Shown piece by piece: positions 23,948-30,784 of a stretch of DNA of 64,000 nt. Position numbers and translations under genes: made by a program. The stretch lies in contig JACJYA010000011.1 in the NCBI GenBank assembly GCA_020636315.1, forward strand, positions 243,115 through 307,114, written 5' to 3'. The notes beneath the pieces are model-generated. The model ran no database searches and was not told the DNA's origin. It saw only the letters and a program-made list of their open reading frames with translations. The DNA is from Lewinellaceae bacterium (GTDB lineage Bacteria > Bacteroidota > Bacteroidia > Chitinophagales > Saprospiraceae). Position 1 is the stretch's first letter; each line of letters starts with the position of its first letter.

Positions 23948-24556
23948 TTACATGTGCGCCAGTAACCAATCGATATCCTTCATAAACTCATCGACTTCTT
24001 CCGGCTTCGTTCCGTTGCAGTAGGAACGAATGTGGCGGTCCTTGTCGATGAGCAGCAGCCATCCGCTGTGGTCGAAGCCGCCGGGAGCGTTGGGGTCTTC
24101 TTTGGCAATGCTCATGTAATCATCTGCGATCTCGTAGATCTGGTCTTTGTCTCCGGTGATAAAACGCCAGCGGCTTGCATCAACCCCCAGGTTTTCGGAA
24201 TAGATCTTCAGGCGTCCCACCGTATCCCGTTTGGGGTCGATGGAATGGGATAGGAACATCAGGCGGGGTTCGTCCTTGTATTTGTCATAAATGCGGAGCA
24301 TCTGCTTTTTCACTTTGGGGCAGATGGTGGGGCAGGAGGTGAAGAAAAAGTCCGCCACGTAGATCTTGCCATCAAAGGTGGCGTTGGTGACCACCTGGCT
24401 GTCCTGGTCTATAAAGGCAAAGTCGGGGATCTGGTGGTATATGGTATCCTGGCCCTGAATGTCGTGGTTGCCAAGGATGGGCAGGGCCGTGGGCGCTTCG
24501 TTATTGCTGCAGGAGAAAACAGTAACTACTACTGCTGCGATGATCCAGTATTTCAT
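23948..24556 (-). CDS. SCO1/SenC family copper chaperone / thiol protein
   Basis: 202 residues from MKYWIIAAVVVTVFSC, a lipoprotein signal (VFSC). The thioredoxin-like domain carries CPTIC (Cys75, Cys79) after FFFTS and the copper-ligand His163 in FDHSGW, giving the full Cys-Cys-His copper site. Family members deliver copper to the CuA centre of cytochrome c oxidase or keep its cysteines reduced, outside the inner membrane. The neighbouring lipoprotein gene ends 2 bp upstream, which suggests joint expression. No oxidase genes are in the window. Confidence 0.93.
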   Translation of the reverse strand: MKYWIIAAVVVTVFSCSNNEAPTALPILGNHDIQGQDTIYHQIPDFAFIDQDSQVVTNATFDGKIYVADFFFTSCPTICPKVKKQMLRIYDKYKDEPRLMFLSHSIDPKRDTVGRLKIYSENLGVDASRWRFITGDKDQIYEIADDYMSIAKEDPNAPGGFDHSGWLLLIDKDRHIRSYCNGTKPEEVDEFMKDIDWLLAHM

Positions 24557-24558
24557 GG

Positions 24559-24996
24559 CTAATCTTGCTTTTTTGGTTCCTGAATGCGGGCGAGCACGGC
24601 TTTTGCATTCTCCATGCTGCTCGTCATGGCTTTTCCGATATTGTCGATCTTTTCCTGTTCGGCCTCCAGCATGGCCATGATCTGATCGTGATCCAGAGTG
24701 TCCCGGAGTTTGCCGAGTTTGGGGCTGGTGGCCATCCACTGCATCATGGCTTCATCGGCGCCTTCCAGCCGTTCGATGGCGAGGTTGATCTCGTCGAGCA
24801 GGGCCTGATCCTCCAGTGAATCCCGGTAGGGCTTGAGGGTGCGGGCCAGCCGGTTCATTTCTACGATCTTTTCCATCGCCACATCATGGACGTCCATCAT
24901 TTTCCGGAAGGCTTCCTGCTGGGCGGTTTGCTGGTTGCCACAGGATACTCCGAGAAGTGCAAGGCTAATGATTAGAATAAAAGTACGAGTATGCAT
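24559..24996 (-). CDS. Small helical lipoprotein upstream of the Sco1 gene
   Basis: 145 residues from MHTRTFILIISLALLGVSC (lipobox GVSC; upstream starts are weaker). The mature part is almost entirely helical and charged, with Met-rich stretches (KMMDVHDVAMEKIVEMNRLA, DEAMMQWMAT, QIMAMLEAEQEKI). The methionines and histidines could bind copper, which would suit the Sco1-like partner, but that is inference. The stop is 2 bp before the next start, so it is almost certainly in an operon with it. Confidence 0.7.
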   Translation of the reverse strand: MHTRTFILIISLALLGVSCGNQQTAQQEAFRKMMDVHDVAMEKIVEMNRLARTLKPYRDSLEDQALLDEINLAIERLEGADEAMMQWMATSPKLGKLRDTLDHDQIMAMLEAEQEKIDNIGKAMTSSMENAKAVLARIQEPKKQD

Positions 24997-25275
24997 AATT
25001 AATATTTTTATCAGACACAATAGTAACAAATCTGAAGGGCTATTGTGCTATCACCGGCGACTTTGTGGGATGCAGCAAAACCGGCAATAATAGATTTTCT
25101 AAGAAGAACAGCACATAAATTTACTCGTTGAGCCGGAAAGGCCAGAAATGCGTCGTTTTTTCGAAAATAGAAAGGGTGGCGGAATGGATTGGCGGGCAGA
25201 CTCCTTCAACATCAGGCCTGAACCTGTTGTTTGGTAACAAACCCGTATCTTCGCGATTCCTAACCAAAACAGGAT

Positions 25276-26490
25276 ATGAAAGAAACCTACATCATCGACG
25301 CCATCAGAACCCCGATCGGAAAATTTACAGGCGCCCTGTCCCCGGTGCGCACCGACGACCTGGCCGCCCATGTCCTCAAAGCGCTGGTTGCCCGCCACGG
25401 CCAGGTGCCTCCCGGCGCCTATGAGGATGTCATCATGGGCTGCGCCAACCAGGCGGGAGAAGACAACCGCAACGTGGCCCGCATGGCCCTGCTGCTGGCG
25501 GGCCTGCCTTTTACCGTTCCGGGAGAGACTGTCAACCGCCTCTGTGCTTCCGGAATGTCTGCCGCCATTCACGCCCACCGGGCCATTAAAACCGGTGATG
25601 GCGATCTGTTCATTGCCGGCGGCGTAGAACACATGACCCGCGGCCCCTGGGTCATTTCCAAGGTGTCCAAAGCTTTCGGGCGCGATGCCGAGATGCACGA
25701 CTCCAGCTTTGGCTGGCGGTTCGTCAATAAAAAGATGGTGGCCATGTATGGAACCGACGGTATGGGACAGACGGCGGAAAACCTGGCCGAGCGCTTCCGG
25801 ATCAGCCGGGAGGACCAGGACCGGTTCGCCTACTGGTCACAGATGAAGGCGGCGGAAGCCCAGCGTTCCGGCCGGCTGGCCGAAGAGATCGTGCCCGTGG
25901 AGATCCCCCGACGCAAAGGGGAGCCTTTTGTTTTTGATGCAGACGAATTCATCCGCCCGGAAACGCGCCCGGAGGTGCTGGCCAAGCTGCGCCCCGCTTT
26001 TAAACCAGAGGAAGAGGGTGGGACGGTGACCGCCGGTAATGCCTCTGGCCTGAACGACGGGGCCGCCGCTATGCTGATCGGTTCTGAGACAGCGGTAGCT
26101 CAATACAGCCTGGAGCCGCTTGCCCGCATCATCACCTCCGCTGTGGTGGGTGTAGAACCCCGGATCATGGGCATTGGCCCGGTCAATGCTTCCAATAAGG
26201 CACTTCAAAAAGCCGGCCTGACGCTGGAAGATATGGACATCATAGAGATCAATGAGGCCTTCGCTGCCCAGGTGCTGGCCTGCACCCGACAGTGGGGCCT
26301 GGCCGACGACGACCCCCGCATCAACCCCAACGGCGGGGCGATCGCCCTGGGCCATCCCCTGGGTATGACGGGCACGCGCATTCTTCATACTGCCGCATTA
26401 GAACTCAACAGGCGGAACCAACGCTATGCTCTGGTGACGATGTGCATCGGCGTCGGGCAGGGGTATGCAGTGGTGATTGAGCGGGCGTAA
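25276..26490 (+). CDS. pcaF: 3-oxoadipyl-CoA thiolase-type acetyl-CoA acyltransferase
   Basis: 404 residues, complete thiolase. The nucleophile is Cys90 in NRLCASGM, with GHPLGMTG (catalytic His) and CIGVGQG (second Cys) near the end and NEAFA in between. The segment CANQAGEDNRNVARMALL is typical of PcaF/PaaJ 3-oxoadipyl-CoA thiolases, which split 3-oxoadipyl-CoA into acetyl-CoA and succinyl-CoA in aromatic degradation. No other genes of that pathway are nearby, so a general beta-ketothiolase role is equally possible. It stands alone and ends at a strong terminator. Confidence 0.88.
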   Translation: MKETYIIDAIRTPIGKFTGALSPVRTDDLAAHVLKALVARHGQVPPGAYEDVIMGCANQAGEDNRNVARMALLLAGLPFTVPGETVNRLCASGMSAAIHAHRAIKTGDGDLFIAGGVEHMTRGPWVISKVSKAFGRDAEMHDSSFGWRFVNKKMVAMYGTDGMGQTAENLAERFRISREDQDRFAYWSQMKAAEAQRSGRLAEEIVPVEIPRRKGEPFVFDADEFIRPETRPEVLAKLRPAFKPEEEGGTVTAGNASGLNDGAAAMLIGSETAVAQYSLEPLARIITSAVVGVEPRIMGIGPVNASNKALQKAGLTLEDMDIIEINEAFAAQVLACTRQWGLADDDPRINPNGGAIALGHPLGMTGTRILHTAALELNRRNQRYALVTMCIGVGQGYAVVIERA

Positions 26491-26510
26491 TACAGGATTG
26501 GTGGGGCCTG

Positions 26511-26549
26511 AAAAATAAAGCGGCAATTTTCCATTGCCGCTTTATTTTT
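26511..26549. terminator. Strong bidirectional terminator after the thiolase gene
   Basis: A perfect 17-bp stem (AAAAATAAAGCGGCAAT and its complement) with a 5-nt loop. The A-rich left arm and T-rich right arm let it act in both directions between convergent genes. Confidence 0.93.
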
Positions 26550-26565
26550 AAACCGGGAATAAAAA

Positions 26566-26598
26566 AAACCTTTGAGGTTCTCAAAACCTCAAAGGTTT
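26566..26598 (-). terminator. Terminator for the small secreted protein gene
   Basis: A perfect 14-bp stem AAACCTTTGAGGTT / AACCTCAAAGGTTT with a 5-nt loop is followed on the minus strand by eight T residues. It sits 24 bp after the stop of the gene at 26623-26997. Confidence 0.88.
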
Positions 26599-26622
26599 AA
26601 AAGGCACAACAACTGCAGCTTT

Positions 26623-26997
26623 TTACTTATCCACGATCTGGGAAAGCAGCAGGCGGTTATCCATCACCCGGACGACCTGGGTTTTGTTGCCGTCCTCCCG
26701 ATTGACGGAAAGAAGGTACGTGCCTTCCGGTAGCGATTCCAGGTCGAGGATCATGCTGAAACCGTTGTGGTTGTGGATGCTCTTCTCGAAATAGACATTG
26801 CCCTGCTGATCCTTCACCTGTAAAAGCGTATTCTCCTTATCCAGGTTGTAAAGTTGGACGGCAATCGATTTTGCCTCGACCGTTCTGGTCTTGACGGTGA
26901 TGTCCCCGCCGATGGTGTTGACAGATGAGGCTGCCCAGACGGGGAGGCTGATGGCAGCCAGCAACAGGGCTGCTCCGAGTTTTTTGAAAATTGACAT
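26623..26997 (-). CDS. Small secreted protein, T9SS-tail-like / DUF3244-like fold
   Basis: 124 residues with signal peptide (MSIFKKLGAALLLAAISLPVWAA). The mature part is all-beta: IAVQLYNLDKENTLLQVKDQ, GNVYFEKSIH, FSMILDLESLPEGTYLLSV, TQVVRVM. The LxxLPEGTYLL strand pair is typical of the C-terminal sorting-type or DUF3244 domains of Bacteroidota, here as nearly the whole protein. Location is periplasm or surface; function unknown. Its upstream region is unusually long (423 bp). Confidence 0.65.
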   Translation of the reverse strand: MSIFKKLGAALLLAAISLPVWAASSVNTIGGDITVKTRTVEAKSIAVQLYNLDKENTLLQVKDQQGNVYFEKSIHNHNGFSMILDLESLPEGTYLLSVNREDGNKTQVVRVMDNRLLLSQIVDK

Positions 26998-27144
26998 AAC
27001 AGTCGGGTTTATTGTGATTAAAAAATTGCCTGTCGAAGGCGTTTAAAGGGTGATTATCAGTCGTAAAACCGGCTCAAAGAAGCATAAAGGGCCGCTCTTT
27101 TCCGAATCGGATCGATAAAATGCCGGGGTTCTTCGATAAAAGAA

Positions 27145-27177
27145 GGGGGCTTCCGGATATTGATTCCGGGAGCCCCC
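27145..27177 (-). terminator. Probable terminator downstream of the patatin gene
   Basis: A 13-bp stem with one G-U pair (GGGGGCTTCCGGA against TCCGGGAGCCCCC) and a 7-nt loop is followed on the minus strand by CTTCTTTTAT. It lies 244 bp after the patatin stop. It could equally be a structured leader of the next gene. Confidence 0.45.
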
Positions 27178-27253
27178 GCCGCTTAATGATAATTTGCTTA
27201 TTTCTTTAAAGATTCCGGTTATATAACGGCAGAATAACAGTTTTCTGTCTGCC

Positions 27254-27350
27254 GGTAACATTCTCTTAACAGCACCTGACGCTGTAGTCCTTAATTTTTC
27301 GGGATATTGTTAATGGACTTTAACACTCTTTCTGCCTTTAACCAAACTTT
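27254..27350. promoter_or_regulatory. Cluster of TTAAC-type repeats in an intergenic region
   Basis: GGTAACA (27254) and CTTAACA (27265) are 11 bp apart. Further TGTTAAT/TTTAACA and TTTAACC/TTTAATA pairs nearby are also at 11 bp. The layout resembles the phosphate-gene arrays, but which gene it would control is unclear. Confidence 0.25.
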
Positions 27351-27420
27351 AATACCCCGCATCTGACTTTGCCGCTGGTACGGTGGGGTAGGGGTGCAGT
27401 TCCGGTTCTGATACTGGCAT

Positions 27421-29727
27421 TCAAAACCGGTGCCCGATCGTCAGAAAGAACCGGATATTGCGAGGTACGGCGCCATCTGTATCGATGGGGTACATCAGGG
27501 TGAACTTCACCGGCCCCAGGAAAGAGCTGTATCCCAGCGTACAACCCAGGCCGGCGATGAACTGCTCAGGCTCCGGCAGGTCTCCGGACAGGCGGTCCGG
27601 CTGGGCAAATAAACCGGCGTTGGCATTGATGGAGTACATCAGGTTATCCCGGAAAAAGTGCTGGTAGCCGATCCCGCCGCCGATGGCCACCTGAGCCACC
27701 AACTGATTGGCATTCAGCCCGTAAAACGGGATGGAACGGCGGGTCAGGGCTTCGGGAGCGCCCACCAGGTAAAAGTCGCCGAAGGTATTGCTGGGATTAA
27801 AAACAAAGCAGGCAAAGGGGCTCAGGATGATGGAGGCCCGGGGATGCAGGGGCAGATAGCTGATGGATTGAAAGGTCAGCTTGGTGTAGGGGTTAAAGGC
27901 GAAAAGGGAATCTTCCGGCAACGGCGGCTGGGCCATCAGCTGGCGCACGTTGTAACCGGCATTGTTCAGCCCCTTGAGTTCCATGAACAGGCGGGTGCCC
28001 CGGGTGGGCAGAATGTTGCGGTCGAGGGAGTTGAGCTCCCAGAAAGCGCAGGCGTTGTAGTTGGTGTAATCAAGGCGCTTAAAAAGAGGGGCGCTGCTGA
28101 CAGTGGGGCGGAAGAAGAGTTGCTCGCGCTGCAGCCCCAGCCCGATGAGATTGTTCCTGCCCAGCCGCCTTTGCAGGCGCAGGTCGATGACCAGTTCGAA
28201 GAGGCGGAATTCCTCATTCTGGAGCCCGTCCTGGAACACCGGTATCTCATCCCGTGCCAGGCCGATACTGGCTACTGCCGCCGAGCGCTGTGCTTTGTCG
28301 GCATACTTCAGGTAATTGAGGTTGAACCGGTAGTTCTCTGCAATGGTCCCGGTAAACATCAGTCGGGAGGCCGGCAGTACGACATTCCTGGTGCTGGCAT
28401 TGAACAGGAAGCCTGCTCCGAGGTAATTGTCGAAATTGATCGCCGCACGCAGCAAAGTGGGGGCTTTTTCGATCACTTCCAGCGTCAGGATCGTGAGGTG
28501 GCCATCCTGCCGCAGGCGGTAGCTGACCTTTTCGAAATAATTGGTTCCGAATAGCCGGTTAACGGCGCGTTCCAGCTCTTCAATGCCGGCGGTGCTTTCC
28601 GGTGGTATTCCGAACCGGCCGATGACTTCCTCCGGGCTGAACCGCTCGCATCCTTCTACTTCAATGCTGTCAAAATAGAGTTCGGTAACGGGGGGTAAAG
28701 GCCGGTGCTCCGGAGCGGGCCCAAGGGCGTTGAGGGAATCGGCCAGGGCTTTCAGCCGCCCGTACTGTTCCCGGGCGGCGAGTTCTCCCCGGAACATGAT
28801 GCTGTCTGCCTTCCGGAAGTCCTGCGCCCCATATCCGCGAAGGTCCGGTTCGATGTAAATATCCACCAGCGGCATTTGTTCCTCGGCATCCTTGATGCTC
28901 ATCAGAAAAGTGGACTGCAGAAGGATGTCGGAGAAGGACTTCAGGTCCTCCATTTCCATCCGCAGCCGGCCGGTATAAACGCCGATGATGATGTCGGCGC
29001 CCCATTTTTTGGCCTCTTTTACCGGGAAATTGCGGACCAGCCCTCCATCGACAAGCAGCATGTCCTGCAGGTGAACCGGAGTGAAAATGCTGGGAATGGC
29101 CATGCTGGCGCGCAGGGCGCGGGGCAGATACGCCTGATCGAAAACATAGGGCTTGCCGGTCAGCAGGTTGGCGCCCACACAGCGAAAGGGGATGGGCAGT
29201 TTACGGAAATCTTTCACCTTATAGGCCGGAAGGGCCAGCCGGGACAACAGGGCCGAGATCTGCTGTCCGTAAATGAGCCCGCCGGGAGGCTGCACTTTTC
29301 CCTCTTCGAAAGGCAGCTCCAGGAGCTGGTTCTCGAAATAGTCCTTCTCCTCAAAAATGACCTCCTGCAAAGGGATGCGGTCGCTCAGCACCCGGTCCCA
29401 GTCCTGCTCCAGCAACAGGCGCTCCAGCGTATCCGCCCGGTATCCGATGGCGTACAGCCCCCCGATGATGCTTCCCATGCTGGTGCCGGTGATGATATCA
29501 GGCTGTATGCCGGCTTCTTCCAGCACTTTCAGGACGCCTACGTGGGCCATGCCCTTGGCGGCCCCCCCGCTGAGCACCAGCCCTATTTTAGGGCGGGCTG
29601 GAAGAGATTGGGAAAAGGTGGTGGCAGAAAAGGCGAACAGGCAGGCGGCCAGAAGAAAGCAGGAGGGGCCGATGGCAAAACTAAGGGAGTTGGGAAGCCA
29701 GGAATTAAGGCTAACAGATGGTTTCAT
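27421..29727 (-). CDS. Patatin-like phospholipase with POTRA and Omp85 barrel (type Vd secretion-like)
   Basis: 768 residues with signal peptide ending TFSQ. The patatin domain (about 45-330) has the oxyanion GGAAKG, nucleophile Ser83 in GTSMGS and Asp227 in DGGL, so the Ser-Asp dyad is intact. A POTRA-like domain (about 360-430, FDSIEVEGCERFSPEEV) and a C-terminal Omp85-type 16-strand barrel follow, ending FFLTIGHRF with terminal Phe. This matches PlpD-type (Vd) proteins, where the barrel places a phospholipase A outside the cell or in the periplasm. Single gene. Confidence 0.9.
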   Translation of the reverse strand: MKPSVSLNSWLPNSLSFAIGPSCFLLAACLFAFSATTFSQSLPARPKIGLVLSGGAAKGMAHVGVLKVLEEAGIQPDIITGTSMGSIIGGLYAIGYRADTLERLLLEQDWDRVLSDRIPLQEVIFEEKDYFENQLLELPFEEGKVQPPGGLIYGQQISALLSRLALPAYKVKDFRKLPIPFRCVGANLLTGKPYVFDQAYLPRALRASMAIPSIFTPVHLQDMLLVDGGLVRNFPVKEAKKWGADIIIGVYTGRLRMEMEDLKSFSDILLQSTFLMSIKDAEEQMPLVDIYIEPDLRGYGAQDFRKADSIMFRGELAAREQYGRLKALADSLNALGPAPEHRPLPPVTELYFDSIEVEGCERFSPEEVIGRFGIPPESTAGIEELERAVNRLFGTNYFEKVSYRLRQDGHLTILTLEVIEKAPTLLRAAINFDNYLGAGFLFNASTRNVVLPASRLMFTGTIAENYRFNLNYLKYADKAQRSAAVASIGLARDEIPVFQDGLQNEEFRLFELVIDLRLQRRLGRNNLIGLGLQREQLFFRPTVSSAPLFKRLDYTNYNACAFWELNSLDRNILPTRGTRLFMELKGLNNAGYNVRQLMAQPPLPEDSLFAFNPYTKLTFQSISYLPLHPRASIILSPFACFVFNPSNTFGDFYLVGAPEALTRRSIPFYGLNANQLVAQVAIGGGIGYQHFFRDNLMYSINANAGLFAQPDRLSGDLPEPEQFIAGLGCTLGYSSFLGPVKFTLMYPIDTDGAVPRNIRFFLTIGHRF

Positions 29728-29917
29728 GGCGTTGGGATTTATGGGGTAAAGATAGGGGTTTTGGGGGTGGGATGCAGGGCAGTCCCGGGCTCCAATTTAT
29801 TCCATGCAATTTCATCATCCGCTGCACTCGTGTTCCATTGACGCCCGGGTTACTCCAAATGTCAGCGGCGGCTGTTTTTCTTAATTGGTTTGGTGCATTG
29901 TTCCCTTCTCCCTTTTC

Positions 29918-29948
29918 TTGCTTTTTTAATTAGGAATACCTAAATTTG
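29918..29948 (+). promoter_or_regulatory. Strong Bacteroidota promoter of the tRNA operon
   Basis: TTG (29918-29920) and TAAATTTG (29941-29948, perfect TAnnTTTG) are separated by 20 bp. The predicted transcription start is about 29955, 30 bp before the broken tRNA-Pro. The promoter therefore drives the broken tRNA, the nuclease gene and both intact tRNAs. Confidence 0.75.
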
Positions 29949-29984
29949 CATTCGCTTTTAAAGAAGGCGAAAAAATTTCATTTT

Positions 29985-30047
29985 CGGGGTGTAGCGCAGC
30001 CCGGTTAGCGCGTCCCGACAGGAGTGTCGGGAAGGCCGGGGGTTCTA
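29985..30047 (+). pseudogene. Broken tRNA-Pro copy, truncated at the T loop
   Basis: The first 28 bases are identical to the start of the intact tRNA-Pro at 30325. The anticodon arm is replaced by an 8-bp hairpin TCCCGACA-GGAG-TGTCGGGA, which has no decoding loop. The 3' part matches again (AGGCCGG) but ends at GGTTC of the T arm, where the nuclease gene's leader begins. It lacks the acceptor 3' strand and cannot be a functional tRNA. Confidence 0.85.
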
Positions 30048-30052
30048 AAAGC

Positions 30053-30319
30053 ATGGAGAAGATGGGATATGTGGTGTACATACTGGAGTCGCAGAGTAAC
30101 GGCCGGCTGTATATTGGTTTTACCAACAACCTGGACCGAAGAATAGGAGAGCACAATGCTAAGCAGACGAAAAGTACGCGCAATAAGGGCCCCTGGAATA
30201 TACTTTACGCCAAGGAAGGGCTGACAAAGCCCGAAGCGATGTCGCTGGAACAAAAGTTAAAAAAATGGAAGAACCGAAAGCGGGTTCTTTCCTGGATCGA
30301 TAAAGAGAAAACTATCTAA
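30053..30319 (+). CDS. Small GIY-YIG nuclease (UPF0213/YhbQ-like) inserted in a tRNA operon
   Basis: 88 residues. The motif is YVVYIL ... LYIGFTNNLDRRIGEHN (GIY-YIG pair with the catalytic Arg region), and the Glu of AMSLEQKLKKWK fits the metal-binding position. Single-domain GIY-YIG proteins of this kind are very common in Bacteroidota. It begins 6 bp after the broken tRNA-Pro and ends 5 bp before the intact one, in the same transcript. It is probably part of a selfish element that targets the tRNA gene; a cellular repair role is the alternative. Confidence 0.88.
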   Translation: MEKMGYVVYILESQSNGRLYIGFTNNLDRRIGEHNAKQTKSTRNKGPWNILYAKEGLTKPEAMSLEQKLKKWKNRKRVLSWIDKEKTI

Positions 30320-30324
30320 ACACT

Positions 30325-30399
30325 CGGGGTGTAGCGCAGCCCGGTTAGCGCGCGTCGTTCGGGACGACGAGGCCGGAGGTTCGAATCCTCTCACCCCGA
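30325..30399 (+). tRNA. tRNA-Pro (anticodon CGG)
   Basis: Full cloverleaf: acceptor CGGGGTG / CACCCCG with discriminator A, D arm GCGC...GCGC, anticodon stem CGTCG/CGACG with loop TTCGGGA (anticodon CGG), and T arm GGAGG-TTCGAAT-CCTCT. CCA is not encoded. Confidence 0.95.
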
Positions 30400-30441
30400 C
30401 ATGGTTCGCCGAAACTTCAGCAAAGGCGGACAGTATATTTT

Positions 30442-30514
30442 GCCACCCTAGCTCAGCTGGTAGAGCAACGCATTCGTAATGCGTGGGTCGGGAGTTCGAG
30501 TCTCCTGGGTGGCT
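30442..30514 (+). tRNA. tRNA-Thr (anticodon CGT)
   Basis: Full cloverleaf: acceptor GCCACCC / GGGTGGC, D arm with AGCTCAGCTGGTAGAGC, anticodon stem ACGCA/TGCGT with loop TTCGTAA (anticodon CGT), and T arm GGGAG-TTCGAGT-CTCCT. CCA is not encoded. It lies 42 bp after tRNA-Pro. Confidence 0.95.
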
Positions 30515-30524
30515 CAGAGAAGAA

Positions 30525-30558
30525 AGCTCATTGCCAAAGTACAGCAATGGGCTTTTTT
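30525..30558 (+). terminator. Terminator of the tRNA operon
   Basis: A 9-bp stem AGCTCATTG / CAATGGGCT (one G-U pair) is followed by six T residues, 10 bp after tRNA-Thr. Confidence 0.82.
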
Positions 30559-30643
30559 CTTTGGCGCATTGAACAAATATAAACCCCAGTTGCCAGGGGT
30601 GTTCATGTCGATATGCCCTTCCTCCATTTTCCCTCCAAATTAG

Positions 30644-30672
30644 CTTAACGTAAAATTAACACCCAGCTAACA
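30644..30672 (+). promoter_or_regulatory. Pho-box-like array before the lipoprotein/TonB-receptor genes
   Basis: CTTAACG (30644), ATTAACA (30655) and GCTAACA (30666) are spaced exactly 11 bp. PhoB-type response regulators bind 7-bp direct repeats separated by 4 bp. The array ends 25 bp before the probable -33 element, a place suited to an activator. The same pattern precedes the OprP/O-PiT unit at 40174-40213. Confidence 0.6.
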
Positions 30673-30696
30673 CCGAGTTTATTTTTGATCACGTCC

Positions 30697-30729
30697 TTTG
30701 CATTGCAAATGATGAGGGCGCTATCTACA
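30697..30729 (+). promoter_or_regulatory. Promoter of the lipoprotein/TonB-receptor unit
   Basis: TTTG (30697-30700) and TATCTACA (30722-30729) are 21 bp apart. The -7 element matches the TA but not the TTTG part of the consensus, as is common for promoters that need an activator. The ATG lies 56 bp further on. Confidence 0.5.
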
Positions 30730-30784
30730 TTCACTAGTGTTAGCAAAGCCCAGGAAAATTCACAATCAAAAACCTGTAGTTGTA

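Noticed and set aside
27043..27261. 72-codon minus-strand frame in the gap before the patatin gene
   Set aside because: It overlaps a strong hairpin and TTAAC repeats and has no plausible protein pattern.
28705..29841. Open frame of 378 codons opposite the patatin gene
   Set aside because: Antisense shadow; the patatin motifs are on the other strand.
29985..30047. First tRNA-Pro-like sequence as a working tRNA
   Set aside because: The anticodon loop is replaced by a 4-nt loop on an 8-bp stem and the 3' acceptor strand is missing.
29985..30399. Integrase-type attachment site duplication at tRNA-Pro
   Set aside because: No integrase is present, and the duplicated part is the 5' end of the tRNA rather than the 3' end usual for attachment sites.
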